Below, piece after piece: positions 1-8,537 of a stretch of 64,000 bases of DNA. A program made the translations under genes and the position numbers. Positions within the stretch are counted from its first letter, which is position 1. Each line of letters begins with the position of its first letter. Where the stretch lies: contig NZ_AUGP01000029.1 of NCBI RefSeq assembly GCF_000422725.1, forward strand, positions 62,001 through 126,000, written 5' to 3'. The notes below the pieces were generated by a model. It was not told where the DNA came from, did no database searches, and was given only the letters and a program-made list of their open reading frames with translations. Source of the DNA: Flavobacterium subsaxonicum WB 4.1-42 = DSM 21790. Its GTDB lineage: Bacteria > Bacteroidota > Bacteroidia > Flavobacteriales > Flavobacteriaceae.

Positions 1-270
1 GGCACCGAAGATTTTGCGGTTAACAGCAAAAGCCTTGTGTATCCTAACCCATCGCTTAACGGCCTGTTTAACTTACAACTAGCACAAAACCATGGTAACG
101 ATGTTACTATATCTATTTACGATATTGCCACCGGTAAGCTTGTAAAATCGTTAAAAGCAGATGGCGTTACAACCGAAGTTGGTATGCAAAATGTTGCTAA
201 TGGCACATATATTGTACAAATAACATCTGATAATGCTACCGAAACGCATAAGCTTATTTTAGGGAGGTAA
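1..270 (+). CDS. T9SS type A sorting-domain protein, C-terminal fragment
   Basis: The reading frame is open from the first base, so this is the 3' end of a gene that begins outside the window; the GTG at 37 is internal, not a start. The 89 visible residues are a typical T9SS type A C-terminal sorting domain: a YPNPS motif, a segment with IYDIATGKLV, then NGTYIVQITS and a short basic end (KLILGR). In this family the tail directs a protein, already exported by Sec, through the type IX secretion system to the cell surface, where it is cleaved and anchored. The catalytic or binding part lies upstream, so the function of the whole protein cannot be read. A strong hairpin terminator follows directly. 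Confidence 0.85.
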   Translation, partial: GTEDFAVNSKSLVYPNPSLNGLFNLQLAQNHGNDVTISIYDIATGKLVKSLKADGVTTEVGMQNVANGTYIVQITSDNATETHKLILGR

Positions 271-295
271 ACTTATATTTTTCTGAGCATAATCT

Positions 296-326
296 AAAAG
301 AGGTTTCCGTAATGGAAACCTCTTTT
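296..326 (+). terminator. Rho-independent terminator of the T9SS cargo gene
   Basis: A perfect 13-bp stem (296-308 with 314-326) with a 5-base loop is followed by a T-rich stretch. It lies 26 bases after the stop codon of the first gene. An A-run on the left side could let it act in both directions. Confidence 0.8.
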
Positions 327-371
327 TATTTGGATTTGGATATGCATATAAAACAATCTGACTTCTAAAAT

Positions 372-452
372 CTATTATCTCAAATCTATCATCTATTATC
401 TGATTTCTATTATCTATTATCTCAAGTCTATCATCTATTATCTGATGTCTAT
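372..452. repeat. 42-bp tandem repeat carrying AGATAATAGATGATAGA
   Basis: The stretch is made of TCTATTATCT-like words arranged with a 42-bp period; the 17-mer TCTATCATCTATTATCT occurs exactly at 385-401 and 427-443. It abuts the stop codon of the minus-strand DUF2071 gene. Its reverse complement recurs at 34122-34138, and with one mismatch at 61493-61509. Confidence 0.75.
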
Positions 453-1198
453 TAAGATTTCTTCACCTTAATCTTCCCTCCCTGCTTTACTAAGATCTCT
501 GAACCTTCGGCCAGGTAAACCGATACGGGCTTAGCATCCTGTAAAAAGGCAAAATCAGTCCCGTATACTATTTTAAAATCAACATTAACCTCATAATCCC
601 TAATAGGGTAAATTTGCCATCGTGGGTGCGCAACTTCATATTCAGATGTCATGGTATCGCTAATTTTAGTGTATCCCCAAAAATGCTCGGTAATAAATTC
701 CTCCTCGCTATCGGGTTTAATATCTACGGCGGTTTTATCTGCCACCACTTTAACGTTGTGCCACGGCCCTTTTTTCCAGCCGTATTCTACCGTAAGGGTA
801 TCGTCCTGCTCAACCCACAAGTGACGGGTTTTAAGGGTCTCATAATTTTCGCGGTACAACAAATTAGCCACTAACGTAAGCGCCGGCCTGGGCACTATCT
901 CTTTTATAAACACCACGCCCCTTTTATATTCCTCAGTCTCCTTATACTTTACATAAAAGCGAAGATTGATTTCTTCAAAATTAATATGAAACGGAATCTT
1001 CATCCGCAGCACCTTAGTATCTACAAACATAAAGCCCACCAGGCTAACGTAGCAGGTACCATTCCAAATGTCGAGTTCGGTTTCAAAAGGCAAATATTTT
1101 TTGAGAATATTGGGGTCAACAGCATAGTTAACCATAACCAGTTTGCGCCATTGGGCATCTAAAAAGATGCGTTTTTTTATAGGAAGGGGTTGTTGCAT
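452..1198 (-). CDS. DUF2071 (YqjF-like) protein
   Basis: A 248-residue soluble protein of the DUF2071/YqjF family. The N-terminal QWRKLVMVNYAVDP and KYLPFETELDIWNGTCYVSLVGF segments resemble family members, which begin with a WxxLxxxNY-type block and a 'P.G.ELD...G..yvslV' block. The length fits the family. No signal peptide or membrane segment is visible. The biochemical role of the family is not established. It ends in a lysine-rich tail at the edge of a 42-bp tandem repeat. It is transcribed alone, with 87 bases to the next upstream minus-strand gene's stop codon. Confidence 0.75.
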   Translation of the reverse strand: MQQPLPIKKRIFLDAQWRKLVMVNYAVDPNILKKYLPFETELDIWNGTCYVSLVGFMFVDTKVLRMKIPFHINFEEINLRFYVKYKETEEYKRGVVFIKEIVPRPALTLVANLLYRENYETLKTRHLWVEQDDTLTVEYGWKKGPWHNVKVVADKTAVDIKPDSEEEFITEHFWGYTKISDTMTSEYEVAHPRWQIYPIRDYEVNVDFKIVYGTDFAFLQDAKPVSVYLAEGSEILVKQGGKIKVKKS

Positions 1199-1285
1199 AA
1201 AAGCGGTTATTACACAAAGTTACGCCAAGGAGGCACAAAGGTTAACAAAGAACTGATTTTATTTTTCCACAATCTAAAACTCTAA

Positions 1286-2521
1286 TTACTTCTTAACCAG
1301 CCTATAGCTATAATCAGGATAATTATCGAGCGTTATGGCATAGATGCCGGTTAGAAGGCTGCTAACGTTTATCTTATTCAGAATTTTAGGTAACGACCCG
1401 GATAGCGATTGTTTGCCTGCGGAATCGTAAAAGGTATATTGCAGGCCAATTAGGCTGGGGTCTATTTCTATAAAAACAACATCGCCGGCAGGATTGGGAT
1501 AAACGCGTATTTTATCGCGAATGCTATTTTGAGCCGTAAACAGCGGCATATTTTCCAGATAGTTATCTAAAAATGCCGAAAGGTTTATCTTATGAAGTTT
1601 TTGAGGCGTGTTTACAAAAGGCGGCTTTTTAAACTGCTCGTTAGTAAGATAATAATTGCCCCCGCCAGATGCTGCTATACCTTCTATCTGATGAAAATTA
1701 GCCGAGATGTTTACCTTTCGCTTGTTGCCGCTAAAAAAGTTGTTACCTGTAAAATCGTATAGCAGGTAAACAAAGGGCTGCAATAGGCTACTATAACCAC
1801 TTAACACTAGTATTTTTTTATCTTCTGAATACGTAGCACCCGTTATAAGCCCCTTTACATCATATATTCCTTTTAGTTGCGCCACATACGCTCCTGGAGT
1901 TTTAGGCAGCGAATACACACTTGTTTTTTCAGATAGCCATTGCTTGGTAAACAGGTAAATACTATCGTGTGTTACCACAAAAGCCTCGCAATCAAAATCG
2001 GTTTTATTGTTGGCTGTAGCTGTAAAAGCAGTCTGGTTAGAATACGTAAAATTGATCGCGCCAAGCGTAGGATTCCCCGCCTGAAGCCCTGCTTTATCGG
2101 CAACTATAATTTTCAGGTCCTGGCGGTTGCCGCTATAGTTGTTACCAAAATCGCCAATGTAAATGTGGGTACTGTCCTGGTCTATATCTTCCCAGTCTTT
2201 ATTTGTTGCAGTGGTTAATTCAAGCGTTTGCAAAACGGTACCGCTAATACTGTCCAGACTGTAAAGCTTTTTGTCGCCATTATCGTTATGGGTGTAAAGT
2301 TTATCATCCCACTTTACCAGGCCGGATGTTTCTAAAACCTCAGCGGGCAAAATAACCGACCCCTGAGGGTTTATGGATGCCGATGCGTAGGTGCAACTGC
2401 CATCATTTACGGTAGCGTTTGGATTGTAATTATTAGAAAGCGGATCTGTACAGCCGGAAACCTGAGCCACAGCATTTTGCGCAAAAAGCAAAAGCAGCAG
2501 GTAGCAGTAATATTTTTTCAT
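1286..2521 (-). CDS. Secreted T9SS type A protein, propeller-like
   Basis: A 411-residue exported protein. Residues 1-20 form a Sec signal peptide (hydrophobic LLLLLF core, cut near NAVAQ). Next comes a short Asn/Asp-rich Cys module (SGCTDPLSNNYNPNATVNDG), often seen at the start of flavobacterial surface proteins. The central ~270 residues contain repeated strands with YSLDS, IYIGDFGNN and YYLTNEQ, consistent with a beta-propeller; I could not assign an activity. The end is a T9SS type A sorting domain (VYPNPAGDVVFIEI ... LTGIYAITLDN ... RLVKK). It is predicted to be placed on or released from the cell surface. It appears monocistronic. Confidence 0.8.
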   Translation of the reverse strand: MKKYYCYLLLLLFAQNAVAQVSGCTDPLSNNYNPNATVNDGSCTYASASINPQGSVILPAEVLETSGLVKWDDKLYTHNDNGDKKLYSLDSISGTVLQTLELTTATNKDWEDIDQDSTHIYIGDFGNNYSGNRQDLKIIVADKAGLQAGNPTLGAINFTYSNQTAFTATANNKTDFDCEAFVVTHDSIYLFTKQWLSEKTSVYSLPKTPGAYVAQLKGIYDVKGLITGATYSEDKKILVLSGYSSLLQPFVYLLYDFTGNNFFSGNKRKVNISANFHQIEGIAASGGGNYYLTNEQFKKPPFVNTPQKLHKINLSAFLDNYLENMPLFTAQNSIRDKIRVYPNPAGDVVFIEIDPSLIGLQYTFYDSAGKQSLSGSLPKILNKINVSSLLTGIYAITLDNYPDYSYRLVKK

Positions 2522-2699
2522 GGCAGGTAAGATTTATCAGCCTCTAATTTACTTAATCTTATACTGAAAAAACCGACTTTTAGCATAAGTTTTGCAGTAA
2601 AGGCAGGCTTTTAGGCAATAATCATATATTTTAGTTAAAGCACAACTACACCATTAAAATTGTAACTAATTTTAATAAAAACTAAAAACATAAAACACC

Positions 2700-2825
2700 A
2701 TGAATAAACTAATCAGAGCCCTTATTGCCGGATGGGGCGCCAAAAAACTTGGAGGCGGCTGCATAGGCACCATTGTAGTATTTGTAATTATTTATTACCT
2801 GCTGGGCTATTGCGACAGGATGTAA
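2700..2825 (+). CDS. 41-residue single-span membrane peptide
   Basis: A short open frame of 41 residues starting ATG at 2700 (MNKLIRALIAGWGAKKLGGG...) and ending at TAA 2823-2825. Its N-terminal half is basic and Gly-rich; residues ~23-36 (GTIVVFVIIYYLLG) form one transmembrane segment; the end is YCDRM. A perfect 16-bp terminator stem follows directly, which supports a real transcript. The upstream region is AT-rich with no convincing ribosome binding site, as is usual in Bacteroidota. It resembles small membrane peptides seen in flavobacteria, but I cannot name a function. Confidence 0.6.
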   Translation: MNKLIRALIAGWGAKKLGGGCIGTIVVFVIIYYLLGYCDRM

Positions 2826-2828
2826 TAC

Positions 2829-2865
2829 AATAAGAAAGCCTTGCAAAACGCAAGGCTTTCTTATT
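2829..2865. terminator. Bidirectional terminator
   Basis: A perfect 16-bp stem (2829-2844 with 2850-2865) with a 5-base AAAAC loop. It sits between the small peptide gene on the plus strand and the convergent aldo/keto reductase gene, so it can serve both. Confidence 0.85.
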
Positions 2866-2902
2866 TATAATTGTTACATTAAAGCATTAATGCATTGCTA
2901 CA

Positions 2903-4057
2903 CTAAGATGCTTTTGGCGTAGGAGCATTCTCCTCGATCAATTTTTCTTTTTTAAGCTCTGCCCAAAAATCGGCAGGAATGGTAGCCTTAATAGAGGCAG
3001 CATTCTCGTTAGCCTGTTTTACGCTGCGTATACCCGGTATGGTGCTGGCCACTACTGCCGGGGCGGCCGTAAATTGCAGCGCAGCTGTACGCAAGTCTAC
3101 CTTATGGGCAGCGGCCACTTTTTTCATCTTTTCGTATTTAGCCATAATATCGGCAGGTTTTTCTCCGGCGTATAAGTAGCGATCCTGACCGGCAAGCAGT
3201 CCGGCGGCAAGTGGTGCACCCACTACAATGCTTACACCACGTTTTTCGCAGGCAGGAAACAACACCTCTAAATCGTCTTTATGCTTTACCAGCGAATACT
3301 GCGTAGCCGATAAAAATATATCGGGGTCGGCCACGTCCAGCGCTTTCATGGCAGGTTCGATTGTGTTTACACCAAGCCCCCAGGCTTTTATAAGGCCTTC
3401 GCTACGCATTTTAGTTAGCTCCTTCATGGCACCATTTTGGGCTATCTTAAAATAATCCAGCCATTTGCCGTTAAAGTCCTTATTATCTGGCGAAAGGTCG
3501 TGTATGTACACAATATCCAATGCCGGTATACCCAATCTTAAAAGGCTATCTTCGATAGACTTACGCACGCCATCGGCCGTATAATCATATTTGTAATTAA
3601 AGTTAAGGCGGCCTTTCCATAACTGATGGGTAAAGTTGGCATCAGGATACATAAGGCGCCCCACCTTGGTAGAAATTACATACTCTTTTTTATCTTTTTT
3701 ATGAAGGAAGTTGCCCATGCGGCGTTCGCTTTGCCCAAGGCCATACCACGGCGAGGTATCATAATAACGGATACCGGCATCCCAGGCGGCCTGCATAGCC
3801 TGCAATGATTCTAAATCATCGGCTTCTTTAAAGCCATTACCCAAGGCCACGCCTCCCATACCTATTTTATAAGGCGGGCGGTAATGCTCTGCGCTGTAAT
3901 CAGACGATGCAGCAGGCTCTGTAACTATAGGGGTTACGCCACTCTCGGGCGACAAAGTAAAATCGTTATCAAGAACATTGCCCACCAAAGGGGCTATAGA
4001 AGCGGCAGCGGCTCCTTTGGTAAGTGTATTTAGAAAATTTCGGCGTGTAGTGCTCAT
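2903..4057 (-). CDS. Tat-exported aldo/keto reductase
   Basis: A 384-residue aldo/keto reductase with an exported N-terminus. Residues 4-8 are TRRNF, a twin-arginine motif, followed by a weakly hydrophobic segment (GAAAASIAPLVG), so it probably leaves the cytoplasm folded, with its NADPH bound. The catalytic tetrad is intact: D100 and Y105 in DTSPWYG, K131 in STKVG, H186 in YIHDLSPD. The fold continues through WGLGVNTIEPAMKALD and ends near the helix containing STIPGIRSVKQANENA, which in the family binds the 2'-phosphate of NADPH. It looks like the D-threo-aldose/galactose dehydrogenase-like branch. The substrate cannot be read from sequence. It is monocistronic. Confidence 0.85.
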   Translation of the reverse strand: MSTTRRNFLNTLTKGAAAASIAPLVGNVLDNDFTLSPESGVTPIVTEPAASSDYSAEHYRPPYKIGMGGVALGNGFKEADDLESLQAMQAAWDAGIRYYDTSPWYGLGQSERRMGNFLHKKDKKEYVISTKVGRLMYPDANFTHQLWKGRLNFNYKYDYTADGVRKSIEDSLLRLGIPALDIVYIHDLSPDNKDFNGKWLDYFKIAQNGAMKELTKMRSEGLIKAWGLGVNTIEPAMKALDVADPDIFLSATQYSLVKHKDDLEVLFPACEKRGVSIVVGAPLAAGLLAGQDRYLYAGEKPADIMAKYEKMKKVAAAHKVDLRTAALQFTAAPAVVASTIPGIRSVKQANENAASIKATIPADFWAELKKEKLIEENAPTPKAS

Positions 4058-4159
4058 AACTCTTTGGGTTTTATGGTTACAAACCCAAATTTAGCCATTG
4101 CTTTAACTGTAAGCAATAATATTACTCTTAAATATATGATAAAGTTAAAACAACCACTA

Positions 4160-5056
4160 TTAATTCTCTACTATAAGCACCTCTACCCTGCGGTTGGCTT
4201 CGCGCTCATCGGCATCTTTTTCGGGGATAGGATACATAGGCTGCGATACCCCAAAACCTTCAAAACTAAGGCGGCTTTTATCGATGCCACTCTTATTTAA
4301 AAACATCATAATAGCTTTGGCGCGTTGAGTAGAAAGGTTATTCCTGTCGGCTTTCATACAGCAAACATGGCCCTGCAGCTTTATTTTTAATTGCGGATTG
4401 GCTTTCATTACCTCCAACAATTCAAACAGGCGCGGACGTGAATCGGGCATTACGCCAAAGGTGTTTTCGTAAAAATTAAGGTTGGGTATACGTATCTTTT
4501 CGCCGGTTTTAGCTTCGCCAAGCTGTTTCATAAATGCCTGGTCTAACTTAAGTTCTTCTTCTTTGCCGCCAGGCCCCATTGCCATAACGGTGGCAGGATA
4601 ATTTACCGGCCCTTTTGGTTTAGACGGTACAGTTGGTTTAGGGGTTTCGGTAATGCCTAATACCTCATTTTCGCGTGCCAGGTCTTTTTCCTGTAAAAAG
4701 TAAATGGTAACCTTACGATTTTCGGCCTTTACGGGCGATTGCTTGTGCAGCTTGCCAAAACTACGGGTCTTAAAATCGCTTCGGGCAGGCACTTTGCCTT
4801 TTATAGCACCAAAAACAGTGGTTACCCTGCGTTGCGAAAGCGTATCGTTAAGGCCAATGGTTCCGTCTTCATCAGTATAGCCGTTTATAGCGAGTACTTT
4901 AGATGTGGCGTTTGCTGATATCCAATCCTGTAATCTGCCTTGTTCCTTTTTGGTAAGGTCGTATTTATTGCTTTCAAAAAAAACAGAAAATTGCTCCTGC
5001 GCGGTTAGCATTGCCGGAAACAGCACCAGTATAAGTATCGAAAACAGTTTTTTCAT
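4160..5056 (-). CDS. OmpA-family protein with two OmpA-like domains (copy 2)
   Basis: A 298-residue exported protein: signal peptide 1-19 (ends LTAQ), OmpA-like domain 1 at about 24-122 and OmpA-like domain 2 at about 190-298, joined by a Pro/Lys-rich linker (KPTVPSKPKGP). Domain 1 keeps the peptidoglycan-binding GYTDEDG and LSQRRV motifs. Domain 2 keeps LSTQRAKAI and NRRVEV, but its GHTD motif reads GHVCC (C232, C233). OmpA-like domains bind diaminopimelate in peptidoglycan; here the Asp is lost in domain 2. There is no outer-membrane barrel, so it is probably periplasmic. It is a paralogue of the gene just upstream on the same strand, 128 bases away. Confidence 0.85.
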   Translation of the reverse strand: MKKLFSILILVLFPAMLTAQEQFSVFFESNKYDLTKKEQGRLQDWISANATSKVLAINGYTDEDGTIGLNDTLSQRRVTTVFGAIKGKVPARSDFKTRSFGKLHKQSPVKAENRKVTIYFLQEKDLARENEVLGITETPKPTVPSKPKGPVNYPATVMAMGPGGKEEELKLDQAFMKQLGEAKTGEKIRIPNLNFYENTFGVMPDSRPRLFELLEVMKANPQLKIKLQGHVCCMKADRNNLSTQRAKAIMMFLNKSGIDKSRLSFEGFGVSQPMYPIPEKDADEREANRRVEVLIVEN

Positions 5057-5184
5057 GGCCGTGGGTTTATGTACTTCGAAAATAAGTATTTTATTTATTT
5101 AAAACGTTACGAGACCGTTTTTATTGGGAAGCCTTTTAATGGTATGCGGCTTAGAGCGGATGCAGGCAGCGCAAATTTTAAAGA

Positions 5185-5976
5185 TCAATTACTTATTATC
5201 TCAATCTCTACCCTTCGGTTAATCACTTTCTCTGCTTCGTTTTTTTCGGGTATAGGATAGATGGGTTTGGTGCTGCCAAAACTTTTATAGGATAGCCGCC
5301 CCTTATCAATACCATTCCTGATAAGATAAATGTAAACAGCCTCTGCCCTTTGGCGCGATATAGGGCCGGTTTCAACTTCCTGGCAGCAAATGTGCCCGTG
5401 GATTTGTATTTTTAATGTCGGGTTATTTTGCAAAATGGCAAGCAGATCTTTTAAAATCGGTTGAGACTCCGGCAATACTATATAAGAATCGTTATAAAAA
5501 TTAAGGTTAGGCACTTTTATCTTATCTCCTTTTTTAGAAGCATCTACAGCCTTAGCAAAATCACTTTTTCCTGCAAGCGAATCCTTTGCTACTTCTACTT
5601 GTTCTACCGGCTCAGGCTCTGTATAATAAAATACCACTTTACGGTCATACGGCGTATGTTCAGAAAATGCCTGGCTTTCGCCGAAGCCTTTAACCTCAAC
5701 ATCTTTAGAGAGTTTTACTTTATTATTTTTTAGCTGTTGCATAATATACCTGGCCCTGCTTTCTGATAGCTTTTGGTTATAACCAACCGTGCCCACACTA
5801 TCGGTATAGCCGTATATCTTTAAAATCTCGGCACCGTTATGCTCTTGTGCCCAAACGGCAAAAACCTGTGGGGTTATCTCGGTAGACGCTTTATCAAAAT
5901 CGAAAAATACGGCATATTGCTTTTGCTGCGCCGATAGCATTATGGTAAATAAAAAGAATAGGCAGAACAGTTTCAT
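5185..5976 (-). CDS. OmpA-family protein with two OmpA-like domains (copy 1)
   Basis: A 263-residue exported protein, paralogue of the gene at 4160-5056. Signal peptide 1-17 (LFFLFTIMLSAQ); OmpA-like domain 1 about 20-118 with GYTDSVG and LSESRARYI; OmpA-like domain 2 about 155-263 with ISRQRAEAV and NRRVEIE. As in its neighbour, the second domain carries a Cys pair (GHICCQE, C197 and C198) where GHTD is usual. The ending YPIPEKN.AE...NRRVEI is shared by both paralogues. It is the first gene of a likely two-gene unit on the minus strand. I infer a periplasmic peptidoglycan-binding role; the Cys pair could form a disulfide or bind something else. Confidence 0.85.
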   Translation of the reverse strand: MKLFCLFFLFTIMLSAQQKQYAVFFDFDKASTEITPQVFAVWAQEHNGAEILKIYGYTDSVGTVGYNQKLSESRARYIMQQLKNNKVKLSKDVEVKGFGESQAFSEHTPYDRKVVFYYTEPEPVEQVEVAKDSLAGKSDFAKAVDASKKGDKIKVPNLNFYNDSYIVLPESQPILKDLLAILQNNPTLKIQIHGHICCQEVETGPISRQRAEAVYIYLIRNGIDKGRLSYKSFGSTKPIYPIPEKNEAEKVINRRVEIEIISN

Positions 5977-6293
5977 TGAGGTATGATTATAATATAAAGA
6001 TATACAGATTTTTGTTTTGAAATATAGGGGAGTAAAGTAAATGTCGTGCTGAGCTACGATGGGGAGAGTCTTCCTATTCGGCTAAAGCCACAAATCTACA
6101 AGCTGCTTTAATCCCCTGACTAAAGTCAGGGGCAACACATCGTAACACCTACGCTCTATTAAGATTCTTCGACTCCGCTACGCTGCGCTCTGAATGACAA
6201 AAATTGCTGCAATAATAAAAATGCGCGGTGCCTCGATCAGTCATCCCCGCCTGTACCATTCGGGCAGGCGCGTTCCAATACTTCTAAAAAAAA
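5977..6293. repeat. Intergenic region with palindromic and dispersed repeats
   Basis: No gene is visible here. It holds three repeat-like elements: a perfect 8-bp hairpin CCCCTGAC/GTCAGGGG (6113-6120, 6125-6132); the element GATTCTTCGACTCCGCTACG continuing to GAATGACAAA at 6163-6201, which recurs at 55865-55898; and an inverted repeat CGCCTG/CAGGCG (6248-6253, 6265-6270). Confidence 0.6.
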
Positions 6294-6326
6294 TATAAAA
6301 AAACCTGCCACTTTCGTGGCAGGTTT
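6294..6326 (-). terminator. Terminator of the glutamine synthetase gene
   Basis: An 11-bp perfect stem (6301-6311 with 6316-6326, loop TTTC) with A-rich sequence on its left gives a hairpin plus U-run on a minus-strand transcript. It lies 22 bases past the glutamine synthetase stop codon. Confidence 0.85.
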
Positions 6327-6347
6327 AGTCTGTAACCTATCAGTTAA

Positions 6348-8537
6348 TTATCGTGTAAACAATAACTCTCTGTATTTAGTAAGCGGCCAAATTTCGTCGT
6401 CTACTAATAATTCTAATTTATCGCAGTGTTTCCTTATTACGTCAAAGTAAGGTTTTACGTTATCGCAATAAGCGTGAGCCTGCTCTTCAGACGATCCAAG
6501 TGCGTTAGCACTCTTACGTGCTTCGGTCATTTCTGCAACCTGGGTATTGATGCCCGAAATGTGCTCAGAAATTTCCCTGATGATAGATATTTGCTCTTTA
6601 CCAACGGTTTCAAACTCGCTGCCAAAGATATCTTTAAGGCCTTTAACATTCTGGATAAGAACATTTTGGTAACGAATAGCTACCGGTACAACGTGGTTAC
6701 GGGCAATATCGCCTAACACACGGCCTTCTATCTGTATTTTTTTAGTGTACTCTTCAAGTTCAATTTCGTAACGGGCTTCTGCCTCTACGTGGTTCATTAC
6801 ACCAAGCTCTTCAAATAAAGCAAGTGCCGACTCAGATACTTTTGCTTTAAGTGCAGCAGGTGTAGTTTTGTGGTTGCTAAGGCCGCGTTTAGCTGCTTCC
6901 TCTGCCCATGCATCGCTGTAACCGTCGCCTTCAAAAAGAATCGCTTTAGTTTCTTTAATGTACTCTCTAAGCACGTTAAAGATAGCATCATCTTTCTTCA
7001 TCTCTTTACCATCTATAAGCGCATCAACTTCTTTCTTAAAGTCTCTAAGCTGTTTTGCCATAATAGAGTTTAAGATAGTCATTGCGTTAGCACAGTTAGC
7101 GCTTGAGCCTACTGCCCTGAATTCGAATTTATTACCTGTAAACGCAAACGGAGAAGTACGGTTCCTGTCGGTATTATCAAGTAATACATCCGGAATTTTA
7201 CCCACTACGTTAAGTTTAAGGTCGGTTTTTTCTTCAGGAGAAAGTTTACCTGTAGAAACACCCTCCAATTCGGCAAGAACTTTAGTAAGCTGCTCGCCAA
7301 TAAATACCGATATAATTGCAGGAGGAGCCTCGTTAGCACCCAGCCTATGATCGTTAGAAGCTGTAGCAATAGACGCCCTTAAAAGCTCTTCGTTGCTTGA
7401 TACCGCTTTAATAGTATTAATAAAGAAGGTAAGAAACTGCAGGTTGCTCATTGGCGTTTTGCCCGGGCCTAACAGGTTAATACCTGTATCTGTAGCCATA
7501 GACCAGTTGTTGTGCTTACCACTACCGTTTACACCTGCAAAAGGTTTTTCGTGTAGTAACACTTTAAATGCATGGCGCTCTGCAACTTTTTGCATAACAT
7601 CCATTAATAAAGAGTTATGGTCTACCGCAAGGTTGGTTTCCTCAAAAATAGGAGCAAACTCAAACTGGTTTGGAGCCACCTCGTTATGGCGTGTTTTAAC
7701 AGGTATACCTAAAAGCATACACTCGTTTTCTAAATCGCGCATGTAGTTAAGCGCCCTTGTTGGTATAGAACCAAAATAATGGTCGTCTAACTGCTGGCCT
7801 TTAGCCGATGAGTGGCCTAAAAGGGTACGGCCTGTTAAAGTAATATCTGGCCTTGAAGCCGCAAGAGCAGAATCTACAAGAAAATATTCCTGCTCCCAGC
7901 CAAGGGTTGCAGTTACTTTACGTACGTTTTTATCAAAATAGTTACATACAGCTACAGCAGCCTCGTCTACAGCGGTAAGCGCCCTTAATAAAGGTGCTTT
8001 ATAATCTAAAGCCTCGCCTGTGTACGATACAAATACGGTAGGTATGCAAAGTGTTGTTCCAAAAATAAATGCAGGCGATGTTGGGTCCCAAGCAGTGTAA
8101 CCACGCGCCTCGAATGTATTACGGATACCCCCGTTAGGAAAACTCGAAGCATCCGGCTCCTGTTGTACTAACTGGCCTCCGCCAAATTTCTCTACAGGGT
8201 CTGAGCCATCAAAAGAGGTTTCAAAAAAGGCATCATGCTTTTCTGCAGTTGTACCTGTAAGGGGCTGAAACCAGTGGGTGTAGTGTGTAACGCCTTTAGA
8301 AAGCGCCCATTCTTTCATACCCATTGCTATGTACTCAGCAATCTTACGGTCTATTTTAGTTCCATGTTCAACTGCATTTTTAACTGCCTTGTGGGCTTCT
8401 GAAGTTAAAAACTGACGCATTGCTTTGTCATTGAACACATTACTTCCAAAAATAATCGATTTTTTGTCCAGTTCTTCTACTTTAACCGGCTTCCTGTTTG
8501 CGGTTTCTTTTAAGGCCTCAAAACGAAATGTTGACAT
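6348..8537 (-). CDS. glnN: Glutamine synthetase type III
   Basis: A 729-residue cytoplasmic glutamine synthetase of type III, the long form common in Bacteroidota and cyanobacteria (types I and II are much shorter). It makes glutamine from glutamate, ammonia and ATP. Type III landmarks are visible: the N-terminal FGSNVFNDKAMRQFL block, HWFQPLTG, the acidic active-site region KTRHNEVAPNQFEFAPIFE, the VNGSGKHNNWSM segment and NRTSPFAFTGNKFEFRAVG. The length and a long C-terminal helical part match the family. It is monocistronic, with its own terminator, and a TACATTTG box lies 43-50 bases upstream. A short palindrome (8613-8632) lies further upstream and could be an operator for nitrogen control, but this is only inferred. 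Confidence 0.95.
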   Translation of the reverse strand: MSTFRFEALKETANRKPVKVEELDKKSIIFGSNVFNDKAMRQFLTSEAHKAVKNAVEHGTKIDRKIAEYIAMGMKEWALSKGVTHYTHWFQPLTGTTAEKHDAFFETSFDGSDPVEKFGGGQLVQQEPDASSFPNGGIRNTFEARGYTAWDPTSPAFIFGTTLCIPTVFVSYTGEALDYKAPLLRALTAVDEAAVAVCNYFDKNVRKVTATLGWEQEYFLVDSALAASRPDITLTGRTLLGHSSAKGQQLDDHYFGSIPTRALNYMRDLENECMLLGIPVKTRHNEVAPNQFEFAPIFEETNLAVDHNSLLMDVMQKVAERHAFKVLLHEKPFAGVNGSGKHNNWSMATDTGINLLGPGKTPMSNLQFLTFFINTIKAVSSNEELLRASIATASNDHRLGANEAPPAIISVFIGEQLTKVLAELEGVSTGKLSPEEKTDLKLNVVGKIPDVLLDNTDRNRTSPFAFTGNKFEFRAVGSSANCANAMTILNSIMAKQLRDFKKEVDALIDGKEMKKDDAIFNVLREYIKETKAILFEGDGYSDAWAEEAAKRGLSNHKTTPAALKAKVSESALALFEELGVMNHVEAEARYEIELEEYTKKIQIEGRVLGDIARNHVVPVAIRYQNVLIQNVKGLKDIFGSEFETVGKEQISIIREISEHISGINTQVAEMTEARKSANALGSSEEQAHAYCDNVKPYFDVIRKHCDKLELLVDDEIWPLTKYRELLFTR

